Positions 27,093 through 39,700 are shown, numbered from the stretch's first letter. The stretch is DNA of 64,000 nt from Anoplolepis gracilipes (GCF_047496725.1 NC_132980.1:11238572-11302571), one strand, 5' to 3'. Program-made: numbers and translations. Notes: a model not told the origin generated them from the letters alone.

Positions 27093-29206
27093 TAAGATTT
27101 CGATGTCTCTCACTAGACGTATCACGCCCATTGAACAGATTAGGAGATTTTTTATCAGATTATAAGAACGTATAACGATCATCGCTGTTGCACAATGGAT
27201 AACTGTATGCATAAAAGATGAAGGATACGAAAAAAAAAAAAAAATTTGTAATAATCACCGGTATATTCCATCCGACAGTTTTTTCGCAAAGATGGCAGCA
27301 AGCCATTCGCGCTCTATTATTATCAATTCGCAAAAAAACAAACATTCGCAAGAAGCGAAAAGAGATCGGTCGGAAAATAGAATCCATTCCAGATCGTGCT
27401 TTTAACTCTCTCAAGGATCTCTCTCCTCCTTTTAACTTCCTACATGCGAGACTAACCATCGCGATATCGCATCATACGACGATGCACGTACGCGTTTCGC
27501 GTAAACACGTACGGCGTATAAATCACGCGGTGCATACGTTATAGATACACACGTAAATAAGTAAACGTATGTACGTACGTACATACGCGTTCTTTTTTCT
27601 CGTATTCTTGCGAGTACAAACGTCACCACATCGATCGTGCGACGTCGGTGGCTCGCTTTTCTGACTGATAACACGACCGAGATTGTCTGATTGTCGCGTG
27701 TGTCTATACCGTGTTATATCGTAATGTTGCATATATTATCCCAAAGATAATAAAAGGATTGATGGTTTTTTGTCACATTTAAAAGCGACGCGAAAAATTG
27801 GACGGCAAAAGTTACTCCGAGAAGTAGTTTTTCCACATATTTTTTTGGAAACGTAACATTGTTGTTTGTCTGTAGCAAAGAAAAGACAACGACAAAAATG
27901 CCAAATTTTTTTGTAAAAATGTTTGAAATGTGTGTAAAGTTTTATTATGATTTACACATTAAGTTCTTTTTGTTGTGAATAATGAAAAAGTACTGAAATT
28001 TTTGCAATTGTACGATGTTGAAATATTTATACATTATATTTTCTAATTACACAAGGCATATTTGTATTCAAAATTTTTCGAAAATTCCAAAGATTGAAAA
28101 ACTTCACCTTCCATTGAGAGTATTATAAAAACTGCAAGTGACATCAAATAATGTAAATAAACTATAAAATATATTATTGAATTAAAACTAATTTACGATA
28201 ATAAAGTAAAATAAGAATACAAAGGTAATATAATAATTAAAAATATTTCTTGGTATTCGAGTGTTTTGTGTGTGTGTGTGTGTGCTTATCACTTTATACA
28301 TCACTTATATTTATTCCAAAATATAAATATTAATATTTTTTTAAATTCAGCTAGTTTTTGCTGCGATTATACATAAGCAATATAATTTTAATTGAATCGA
28401 GAGAAGGCGATGCACTTTTCTGCAGCATAAACTGGCGCGCGTAGATTGTGTAGATCTGCACCGTAGGTAGGTAATTACGGTAAATAACGGTATCGTCATA
28501 AACTTGCGCGCTGCTTTACTTCATCCTAACGCTGTATCGACTATTGTTCGACTTTCTACACGGCTGACGTTCGCATTCCTCTCTAACGCTTAGCAAACCC
28601 GCGCAGAGGAATATTTAATCTTTGTATGTACGGACTGATGTCTGATTACAATTCGAGGAAAATATAAGAGTAGAAGCACGAAAGAAGATAATTCTTTCCA
28701 GTTATAGATTCTATGTATAACATATACAGACACATTTCTATTATCAGATCTGTTGATCTTTTGCTGGGATTATTTTCAGTGCTGTCAATGTAATTTTTTA
28801 TTCGCTTAAATCAATGAGAAAATTTAGTAGATTAAAACAAAATTTTGAAGAAAATTGTCTCTTTATCTTTTTTTTCTCCAACATATTCTTCCCAAAATTA
28901 TAACATTAATTTTCATTTTCGTGTAATACGCATCTCCTTTCGTTGAAAGATAAATTGTTTGAACACGTATAAAATATATGTCGATAAAAATGTCAATGTA
29001 AAATATCGAAAATATCCGGTTTTTAACGCATTGGAAAATAAAATCTTTTTCTGCGATTTAAGTCAAGGAGAGAATCGCTATTCATCGAGGAACAAGCTCG
29101 TGCAATATTAGTATGACAAGTTAACAAAATAAATGGCAGGAAATTTTATCCACTGAACAAGAAGTTTAATATTTATAAATAACACGATTCGATTATATAT
29201 TTTTTT

Positions 29207-29640
29207 CCCCTAATTCTGTTGAACTCTCTTTTTAAGTAATCATTTTTCGCAAGAAGTACTCAATTGCCAATACGATTATTTGCGCGTCAAATCAATAGAA
29301 TACGTGTTTTCTATATGTTTTTTTATAATAATAATAATAATAAAGAAGCATATTTTATTTTTCAAAATATTTAAATTTTCTACACTATATATCTCTCTTA
29401 ATTATTTTTATTTTATTTAGTAACTTCTCTCTTTTTTCTGTATTTTTACCTTCAAGTTTATTTTTATTTTTTAACTTTATTCCGTTTCACATCTCTTTAA
29501 TTTAGTACGATCTGTTATGTGTAATTCACTGTAACTATTTTTTTTTATACGTCTGTGACTGTGACTTATACTTTTCTCATAGTTGCTCGGAAGAATGCGG
29601 GCACGTTAAAATAAAATATCGTCATATTGTTCGAGTATCT
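29207..29640 (+). repeat. Diverged direct duplication, copy 1
   Basis: It shares CTCAATTGCCAATACGAT, CAATAGAATACG(T/C)GTTTTC and GGCACGTTAAAATAAAATAT with 30230-30665, in the same order and orientation. Confidence 0.7.
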
Positions 29641-30229
29641 TTCTTACTCGATGTTCGTAATAAGTCAGTTATACAAGCGTAACACGCTTTGACCTCGAAA
29701 GAATCCCAAGAAGAATTGACGGCGGATCTCTATGCGCGCGCACGCACATATACACACATGATATATTTGCCCGAGTGAATGCGAATGAACACAACTGATT
29801 GTGTCGGCTATGTAAATTGCGTTTAAATAATAAATAATCCGTCAATCGCGCGTAAACGCTATTTTCCCGAGGACGTTGTGTCAATGTACAGCAAATTACT
29901 TTTTGCCTCAATAACAAAGCAATATTTTACACGTAACACGTTTTTCGTATATACGCGCTTTACTTGCAAGGCTTCGTAAAACACCGAGATTGTCAGGCTT
30001 AGCGAGCTTAGGTTCTGTTGTCTTGCCTTCTCTCGAGAATACAGAGATGTGAGAATTATTACACTAAAGTAGAAAATAAAGTTTCCTATTTTTTGCATAA
30101 TTAAACGATTATAAAAAAGTCATATTATAAATTATTTGTATTATACTTTTTTAATTTATTATTGTTAGTGAAAAAATGTTTTTTTTTTCTAGAATATTGT
30201 TAATATACAATAGTAGGATATTAATTTTT

Positions 30230-30665
30230 TTTACCTAATTCTGTCTAACTCTTTTTTTTTTTTTTTTTTTTTCAGAAGAAGTTCTCAATTGCCAATACGA
30301 TTTTTGCGCGTTAAACCAATAGAATACGCGTTTTCTATATGTTTTTATATCTTTTTTTATTTTAAATATCAAAGAAATAATAATAAATAAACATACTATT
30401 TTGTCTTTCAAAAAGTATCTAAATTTTATACACTATATATCTCCCTCTTAATTATTTTTGTTTAATAACATCTTTCTTTTTTTGTCTTTTTACGTTCAAA
30501 TTTATTTATTTTTTTTTAACTTTATCTTGTTTCACATCTCTTTAATTTAGTATGATCTGTTATTATTTATCTTTATTATAACAATTTTTTTGTGTTTGTA
30601 ATCATGTTGCTACACTTTCTTTAGTTGCGAAAGAATGCAGGCACGTTAAAATAAAATATCGTCAT
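30230..30665 (+). repeat. Diverged direct duplication, copy 2
   Basis: Second copy of 29207-29640, about 1 kb downstream, with a T run expanded at 30251-30271 and several indels. Confidence 0.7.
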
Positions 30666-31647
30666 AGAAATGAAAATTTATATTACATGATTTCTAGTGG
30701 AAGAAATAAATATTATATTAAAACACTGCAATATAAATCAAACGTAACCTAAATTGAAAATTTATGAGGATTTGTTAAGAGACTGAAGAAAATAAATATA
30801 ATAACGTAAATGCAGCTGATAGTCACTTATCAATGTTTGATAAGTAGGTACCAGTGATAAGAAATTAAAAATTCATGTAAAAATCTTGATGGAAATATGC
30901 AAACGTAGAAAAATAAAGGCTCGTAAAGAATAAAGGCAAACAAAACATATATTTTTATTTATTATACTGATTTGTGAAGAAAAATTATTATAAATAAGTT
31001 TAAAAAAAAAATTTTAATTTAGGATATATATAATATATAAAATTTTTATACCTGTATATACCGCGTTATATTTAGTGAATATACAGATATTAGCGGATCT
31101 CTTCTCTGTATTATTCTTTCGTCTATAAGTCTATATGTATATAATCCCTTCACTTTACGCGATTGATGGGGTATCTTTCAAAACTTTCCTAGCTTTTTCC
31201 TACGAGAGTAATAATGACTGAAGGAGTGTGTTCTCCATCGGACAATGGAGTTTGACATTTCTCCCTTTCCATAGTTATGATACAGTCTAACCGATCGATT
31301 GAGCTTTGCTCGCGGCGTACGTGGAAGCTGAGAGCTTGAAGAGTTGTCGACCTTGACCCACTCTCAAATATCCTTGTCTGCTGTCCTCCCCTTCCACGCG
31401 TCTTAAAACGCGGTTCCTTAAACGAGAAGCGGATTTGTTGAACGGTTACTTTTATCGAAGATAACGCGATATCACGCACAGCTAATCAATTATTTGATTA
31501 TCTCTCACGTTACTGTTAACGATCGATTATAAGTATATATACTTTTCCTTTTATACATTCTTAATGTATTTTTTAAGTAAATATTTTCAACTGATTAAAC
31601 ACAATGAAAATAAGAGAGCGAGATAATATTATTTATTTATTAAGCGT

Positions 31648-31653
31648 TTTATT
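31648..31653 (-). terminator. Poly(A) signal of the small membrane-protein gene
   Basis: AATAAA on the minus strand, about 35 nt after the TAA stop; a further overlapping AATAAATAAATAA run follows within 20 nt. Confidence 0.5.
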
Positions 31654-31685
31654 TACAACAATACAGAGAGAATAGTTTTGTTATC

Positions 31686-32304
31686 TTATTCAACATCATC
31701 CTCGCAATAGTCCCACTCCTCCTCTCGAGATTGAGTCGCAGGTGATAGTGGATTTTTCATCGCAGCCGCCGTGTCAGGTTTTCCGATACCTAAAGTGGTT
31801 AGCATTCCTGGCGAGTTTAGAATAAAGATTTGTCATTAATCGACGAACTTGTGTTCTAAATAAAAATTGCGAATTTATTATTAATGACAATAACAGGAAG
31901 CTTCGATCTATTACAACTATGTCGAGAATATTTAAAATGTTGTATATTATATTTTTTTTATAATGGATTTTCTTTTTTTCTATATTCTTTTTATACAATT
32001 GAAATCTATTTACAAGAATTTTTTTTTTTTGGACGAGCCTTGAATGAAATAGCTTTCATATACATATGTAAAAAGTATGCTGACCTTTCAATTTTGCTGT
32101 CATATTCGTGGTTTCTGTATCTTGCTCCTCCTCTGATATCGGCTTCCTTACGCTCTGATAAATCGTGTATCCAATACCAAAGACGTGATTAAATAGAAAT
32201 TGAGCGGTGCAGAGCACCATAATCACGAGAATAGGTAAACACAGGCTGGTCTCGAAGTCGTCCAGGAACAAATTTACCGATTCCGGCAACAGATCACTGG
32301 ACAT
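31686..32304 (-). CDS. Small single-pass membrane protein, unknown family (two exons)
   Basis: Exons 32304-32085 and 31807-31686 join in phase 1 (AAAG|GTCAGC ... CCAG|GAATGC) to 113 residues. The start is the first ATG of the exon, MSSDLLPESVNLFLDDFETS. Residues about 21-49 (LCLPILVIMVLCTAQFLFNH and onward) form one long hydrophobic segment, a transmembrane helix or signal anchor. It is followed by a Lys/Glu-rich tail ending in the acidic EEEWDYCEDDVE. There is no cleavable signal-peptide pattern. An AATAAA signal lies about 35 nt after the stop, which supports a real 3' end. It sits 490 bp downstream of the MSH4 stop on the same strand, so the promoter must lie in that gap. I do not recognise the family. 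Confidence 0.6.
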
Positions 32305-32793
32305 TCTCCTCGCTCAGATAAGTCTCGTTCTCTAGGTTAATTCTCGTACTTAAACTTTTTTCTTTTTTTTTTTTCTTCAGCGATGTTTGAAGTAATTATC
32401 GAAGCAATTATGTGGTCGAGGCGATCATCATCGCCTCGTCATTTTTATTTTACAAAGCTATCTTAATCTTACAATTTTATATATCTTTGCTCGAAAATTG
32501 AGCCAATGTATCTTGTCAATTTCGTTGCGAAGAGAAGAGATATTCATATGTTCGTAATTCGCTCAAGTGTGAATCTCGCGTCTTGTATTTTTGCATTTAC
32601 AAGCGAATACAAAGAGAAAATAATTAAAACGAGAAAACAGTTTTCTTTACTTAAAGACAATAACGATAAGAAAGATCAGAATGACAAGTACGTGATAAAG
32701 CAATTAAAAGGAAAAAAAAGCATTGTTTAATTTTTCTTATATAAATACGTATTAATGATAAAGTACATTATTTTTTTTTTACTGCGAAATAAA
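32305..32793. other. Gap between MSH4 and the small membrane-protein gene
   Basis: It should hold the MSH4 3' end (minus-strand ATTAAA at 32731-32726) and the 5' UTR and promoter of the small gene. A plus-strand open frame at 32506-32730 is Lys-rich with no recognisable domain, and I do not call it a gene. Confidence 0.4.
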
Positions 32794-33738
32794 TTACATC
32801 GGTGACATTACTACGTCATCGATCGGAATAATGTTCAATGATTCTTGCGAGAAAGATTTTTCGTCAAAAGTATCATTTTCAATCTGCTGCAAAATCTCTT
32901 TAGATCGCTTCACCTGCGCCACATCACTTAAAATTGATTGAGAAGACGGCAGATCAATGTCGAATTCTCCCTCGGATAAACAATAATCGTGATACTGAAA
33001 GGATCTAAAGGATGTTGACGCAGAGGACGTCATTGAATTTAAAGCGATATTTGATCCTAAACTACCACGTGGTAACATTCTCTTCGTCTGCTCTTCCGAT
33101 TCTCTGACCGATGCCACTTTCTGGCTGATCGTTGTCTCGAAGGACGTGCAAACGTAAAATCGCGGATCAATGGGGATAGGACTTTTGTCAGGGATCGACT
33201 GTTCGATAAAGGAATCGGCGGGCGTGAAGATCGGATGGGATAATTGCGACGTGATAGGACTCGGAAATGGCGAATTAACGATCCTCGAATCTTCATCGGT
33301 TGTCTCTGGTTGTGACAAGAGTGTCGCGCGATTTACATCAGCCCCGTGAATCGACAGATTTGTCTTACGATTCCTATCACTTTCCACATTTTCCATCGGT
33401 TCGTTCTCCGCTCCGCGTTCGCGTTGACTTTTATTTTGTCTCGCTAATTCGGTTAACGACATTGCGTTGGTCGCCGTCGTTGGATTCTCGTTCGACGCAA
33501 AGTCTTTCTCCTCCTCGTGTTTCTCACGTTCGCGCGCTATGCTCGTGGATTTTACGGGAATTTGTACCGCTTCCGTAAGCAATTGCTTCTTACGTTTGTC
33601 CAGATCCAGTTGCTTCATAATATTTACGATATTTGCGAAAATGAAACAATTGTTCTCCAACAGCGCGCGTAACTGAACGACCGCGTCGTAACACGATTTC
33701 TCCCACGACGGGGAGCTCGCAACGGATCCGAGATTATT
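32794..33738 (-). other. Msh4: MSH4 terminal exon with long C-terminal extension
   Basis: One exon, 314 codons plus TAA. The first ~75 residues, including YDAVVQLRALLENN and IMKQLDLDKRKKQLLTEAV, look helical and correspond to the normal end of MutS homologues (dimerisation helices). The remainder is Ser/Glu/Pro/Thr-rich, low in hydrophobics and probably disordered, with SPFPSPI, DKSPIPID and a final MSPM. No known domain is visible in the extension. The frame is continuous with the MutS part through a phase-0 junction, so it belongs to MSH4 unless an unseen intron intervenes. Confidence 0.85.
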
Positions 33739-36700
33739 CTAGAGAAAGAATAAAATATTTCAGCGAGACTTAATAATTTTACAAAAAAAAAAAAAAAAAA
33801 ATCACAAACAGGCACGGATTCATGATTGACGTTACCTGTGCGGTAGATTGTCGAGACGCGTACTCTCGCGCTTTAGTCGTAACGCATTTCGGTAAAGAGG
33901 ATACTTCCGCCAAAGAAATGCCATAGTGATCGGTAGGTCCTACTCCGGGGTTCAACTTGTGAGTGTAGATCAGATGTAACTCGTTGGATTCTTCCGATTC
34001 CGCAGTTTTTGTCTCGAAACAATGACTGAAATCGTATAGGGTAAACTAGGGTAAGATGGTCATGGGCTGTAATTTTTTTCAATAATCGTTATATAGCGCG
34101 CTTTTTTACTCATTATCAAAGATAATCGATATTATTCGAAATAACGATATTGTGAATCTTATATCATATTTTTACTTTTGACTACCTGTAAAGTTTTTCA
34201 TTTGTCCACTAAAAACTGTTATAACGTCGAATAAATTGCAGTTGAGCTATCGTAATCGACGTTAGACATATTATAAAGATATGTAATTGTTATATGACCT
34301 ATAATTTTTACTATTTTTTTATAAATATTATGGTCATCTTTTCCTTAAAAGTTCGGTAAGATGGCCAATGCTTATGTTGTACTATGATATTTTGATAATA
34401 TAAAATTTCTATTAAATATTTTCTTTTTAATTTCGATAATATTACGTAATTTAAGCTTCAGGGAAGATGATACGTCAAACACTATTAAAAAATAACAAAA
34501 ATAAAAGTACGTTTTTTGCATTTTAAAAAACTATGGCTATCTTATCCGAGTTCACGCTATTATAAAGATATGTAAATTGTTACATGACCTATAATTTTTA
34601 CTATTTTTTTTATAAATATTATGGTCATCTTTTCCTTAAAAATTGGGTAAGATGGCCAATGCTTATGTTGTACTATGATATTTTGATAATATAAAATTTC
34701 TATTAAATATTTTCTTTTTAATTTCGATAATATTACGTAATTTAAGCTTCAGGGAAGATGATATGTCAAACACTATTAAAAAATAACAAAAATAAAAGTA
34801 CGTTTTTTGCATTTTAAAAAACTATGGCCATCTTACCCGAGTTTACCCTAATAACGGTAACGTGAATTTTTCCTCTTTGCTAAGCGGATGTTATATTTGC
34901 ACAAAATTTTCACGTACGTTGTCACGTTGTGATACATGTTTCTCAACGCGGTGAGATGCAAAAAGTGCGTCGCGGCAAACGTGAACGCGGCCGTCAGCAA
35001 TAATTTCTCGCATATTGACCAAGCGATGGCAGAACCTTCCTCGACAGTGGTATGCCTGCAGAGCTCGTCAAGAACCACGAGAGACCTGGGCGTGACGGAT
35101 TGCAAAATGTATTGCGCCTCCTTCATCTAGAAATGAGCGAGTATAAAATTGTTTATCAATTTGGTCCTTGCATCGAGAGCGTTAATTCTCTCGTCGATCA
35201 TAGTCAAGCAGCATTAAACACGATTGATATTCAGATTGCTTGAAAACATTATCGTCGTAAAGACACTTTTAATAAAAAAATTAGAAAAAAATATCGAATA
35301 TAAAATGGTATACTTTCATGTTTCGGTGAGAGACGGATACATTCTTACAAAGAGAATAATTATACGTTTGTCGGACGATTACCTCGAGAACGTAGGCGGA
35401 CGCATTAAGCTCGGCGTCGTCGCGAGAGCTCATTCTACAAAGTATGCGATTCGCTATGCGAAACGTCGCCTTCGACGCCGGCACGTAAGAACCGATCTGT
35501 AATAAATACGTGTAATGAATTAAGAAATATGTTGAATAAAATATGTGTCAGGTTATATCTATAATAAACATCCCGTATAATATATTTAATAACATTCCGT
35601 AATAATATACTTGATAAAAAATAACTTTTCATTAACATTCAATGAGATTTAACGTTCAATAAAACATGTAACGTTCAATAAAATTATTTTAATACAAGAA
35701 AGAAAATGATTATTTAGCTTTTTTTTGCACAATTTTATCCTTTAACTTTTCTTATTTCAGATTTACAAAACATATTGAGAAATTCGCAGAGTTGTAAGAA
35801 AAGCCATTTTTAATATATTTTATCTTACAACTATTAAATATTTGATCTGGAGAAGTTTTGTTGCAATCAAAATTAATTATATATTGCAACTTTGAGCCCT
35901 CAAAATGAAGTTGTATTGATTATGATTAATAAGAGATTATATTCATGATTAAATATTACATGCGATTAAAATTAAATATAGATTAAAATTTTGCGAGGAA
36001 ACATTTTGGGAGACAGCAACTGTATTTTTTACATATGTATATAAAAAATATTTAATTTGCAAAATTAATAAATAAATCGATAAAAATGATATAAAAACAT
36101 TAACGATCCGATAAGCATACTGCATCAATTGAAAAGCAAATAAGTTACCTGTGCCATGATTTGAAGTAGAATGATCTGTTTCAGGTACGTGGACTTGCCG
36201 CTCATGTTTGGCCCAGTTATCAGATGAAAATTGTACGCAATCGAAGCATCCTGTGTGTCAGAAAAGGAAAGAAAGATAGATTTGTCACGTGGATGATTCA
36301 TTTCAACACTTACCACATCGTTGGCTACAGGGAGGTCCCTGTTAAATAACTCCATAATAGGATGAAACGAGTTTACCAGCTCCAACTTTGTCCCGAACGA
36401 CGGTCTCACGTATTCCGGATTACTGCTGATTTGTGCCAACGACAGTATCAAGTCTAATTCCGCTACGTCGGCGCTCAATTGAAACAAGCAGCCAACATGC
36501 TGTCTTATGTCCTCCAGTAAATTAGTCAACAATCTATAAATCGTTATTATTTATTAATATATACGGTAATATAGGGAGATTCTTAACGATCAACACTCAC
36601 GTGTTACTCATCACATAAATCTCCTCGCAAGCAGTCTTGCACTGTTTGTTTAACGTTAATAACGCTGTTGTGGTCATCGTAAATGTTCTCCTGTTCTTTC

Positions 36701-39700
36701 GCGCCTACGGATGTAGTAAATAAGGGAATGTTGGAGATACAATTAAATTTCGTAAACGATATCAACGATAAATTACCTGAATAAATTCCGCTGGCAAGTT
36801 CGAGATAATCATGCTCACATTTTGCGGTATCGCAACGTTTATATGATAGCCCAAGTTTGCATTATATTCCAAAGATAATGGAAGCTTGTATTTCACAGCT
36901 AATTGCTCTACCATATCTATTAAATGAATCAAGTGAGAAATATATATTATTTCGAGTAAAATATTTTAATATATTTATATATATATATATGTATACTTTT
37001 CATGTCGCTGATTAATTCACAGTAAATTTGCCGGGCAACGTCCAACAGTTCGTTAATATCAGCTTTTATAGCGAAGCATCGTTGCATACTCAGGGAAGTG
37101 CATCCCTTCACGAATCTCGCGTCCGCGTGTATCAATGTCAAAATTTTATCCTTCATAACTCGAAATTCTGAATTTCCTAAATTCTGCAGGTTTGAGGAAA
37201 AAATTAGTGAAAATATATGAATAATATTATTATTTAAATTATAAAATTAATTTGAATTTAATTTAATTTAATTTAATTATATGAATAATTACAAGAGATT
37301 TGTTAAAAAAAGTAATATTAATAAATCTTAGATAAGAACACAGCACCTTTCGCATTTTCGCGAAAAACAGATGAGTACCGGTTGCGAGGATCGCTTCCAG
37401 TTCCGGAACAATGTCCAGACAGCTCTTTAAGAGCAGTGCATAGTTTAGGTTTCGCTCCGCGTTTTGTATATCGTTGACGTGTAAAGGTTTAATCGCTAAC
37501 GTCAGCAAACGATCCGTGCCGAAGAGGCGTTGTACCACCGGCTGTAAAATACAGATTTCGCATAACCGTTCCCTTTTTAGTTGCAATCCGTTATACCTGA
37601 AGACTGGTGCATAGAGAAGGATTGGCCACCAATTCCGCTACGCAGGACTGACGTTCCAGGATCAGACGTTCGTCGCAGCTGGGCTGGAGGATGGAGGCCC
37701 GCAGGAGTCTTCTACCCATCGGAGTTAGGCAGCGGTCCATTGTGCCCAGCAGACTGATGATGGTATGCTTGGACTGCGAGACGACCAGCTCCAGACTCCG
37801 TGCGCTCTCGATATCTGCACAAATATCTGTCACTGTGTGTAGTTTACCGCGAGAAAGATTGTCGTCTTTCTCATCGCAACATCATGTATGATACACGATA
37901 AAAAATAATTAAAATTTTAAATTATTTAAGGAAATGTGTATGCACATTTTTAAATAACTTGCCAATCATTGTGGTATTCGGTGATCCTTGAAAGTCTATT
38001 CGCATCGATCTCGGAGCATAAACCATATGTTGAACGTATTCCACGTATTTTAGCAACGCGGCGGCTGCAGCCAAAGCGTAATACCTGAACAGAACGGGTC
38101 AAATAAAGCGTTTTCTCTCTCTTTCTAATTGTACCTTCCCTATTTATATGATGTGTATGATCAATTTTTAAACGTTACTTTTGTTTTACTATCAATTCCA
38201 CGGTCGAGTACTCTTTGGCGCATAGAGTTCGCACGCGTTCCATGCCAGTCGACTCGTTGAAGTGTATTCGTGAAATCGGTGTGATGTTGAGAGCATTGAA
38301 TTTCTCTTTGATCGATTTGTACAATTTATTCCCGCGACGCTCGCACATTGTTTCGGGCATCAATATCTTTAAAAGTAAAAAATATTACGGGAAATCTTTT
38401 TTATAGAATATTGCTTTTTTCTATCGGATTAATTTTATTAGAATCAAAATTAAAATTTTATTATATCAAAATTTTATTATATCCTTCTAACTCCTCTTTT
38501 TTAGTTAACTTAATTTTTTCATATTTATTTTATAATTATTAAATATATTATTGCGGTATTAAATAATATAATATTTTATTATTAAATAAAAATAACATTT
38601 ATAAATTTATTAATAAAATTTAATAAAATTACTCGAATTTAATTTTTAACGAACTACTCTAGTGCGATAAAATTAAATTTTTTTAAAAGAGTTTTTACTC
38701 TTTTCTATTAAAAAATAATAATTAATATATAAATAAATGAAATAAATATAGTATCAAAAGTGCACGCGAAATTGTTGAATATTATGAATACAGTGATAAA
38801 ATTAGTTTATATAATTATTTAAATATTATTTAAATAATAATAATAATGCCTACTTCTATCGGATCGAGAATGTTAATTTTCGTCAAGGTATTCACGTATG
38901 TTTGGCAATCGCTAATTTGACAGAGGATCAAGTATGGGTATTGAAGATCTATCGCTGCCAAGCCAACTTCGTTCCTGGCGTCTCCTCGGCCAGCTGTTAA
39001 CGCTATCACAAATATATATCTGTGAATAAGATAGAGCATATTCCTCTAGTTTTATTATTTAACTTTTGCTTACCAATCACCACCCAAGAGTCTGCATTAC
39101 TGGATGTGCCGTACGGCGTCGATTTCGGATTAATCGACCTAATAGATATTGAGAAATTACATTTTTTTGTATCTATACGAGCATGCAAGAATAATATCAG
39201 AAATAAAATTATATGGACTGCTTTTAGAAACTGGAGCTACTGTTAATTATAATCTCTTTTTTAATCAAAGTTTTGGAAAAAGTAATATAAAAGTTAATGA
39301 TGTCTAATTTTTTATAACAACCTCCGAAATAAAATTGCACTTTTTTTAATGGAATTATATGGAAAAAAATTAATAGCTAACGAGAGATGTAACAAATACA
39401 TTTTATATTCTAACAAGATTTTAAAATTATCTTGTAAAACAAAAACAGCAGAATCGCAGGCACTCACCCTATACTTCGAGATGTACTCGGCAGGTATGAT
39501 GACGTAGAGACGCAGTTCTCTCTGCGATTGTGTCTTGGGGTCTTTGAATTCGCGGGTCCGGAGCTCGTCGGGACTCTGGTGAAGCCAGAACCGAATTCTA
39601 CATTCGAGGGTGCGGAAGAAAGAATGCAATCAAAAGCGTGAGAATTGTTTCGTTAACAAAAATGGACGAAAATCACAAAGTCGATTTTGATCGAACAACT

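Larger units (their letters stand above)
27093..31640. other. AT-rich DNA without a recognised gene
   Basis: It holds a diverged duplication (29207-29640 and 30230-30665), a TG repeat near 28268-28284 and a 99-codon stop-to-stop frame on the minus strand at 31189-31479 that lacks an ATG near its start and good splice sites. Nothing else is supported. Confidence 0.45.

Noticed and set aside
31189..31479. 99-codon minus-strand open frame in a slightly GC-richer patch, downstream of the small membrane-protein gene
   Set aside because: It starts at GTG with a stop three codons upstream, has no good acceptor or pyrimidine tract, and its only ATG is late; this length is expected by chance in 64 kb.
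32506..32730. 74-codon plus-strand frame between MSH4 and the small gene
   Set aside because: Lys/Asn/Asp-rich translation of AT-rich DNA, antisense to the expected UTRs; no domain.
37263..37346. Reading the frame of MSH4 exon 37541-37347 onward past its donor
   Set aside because: The donor AAG|GTGCTG joins in phase to NLGNSEFRVMKDKIL, which is the expected MSH4 sequence; the extension is intron.
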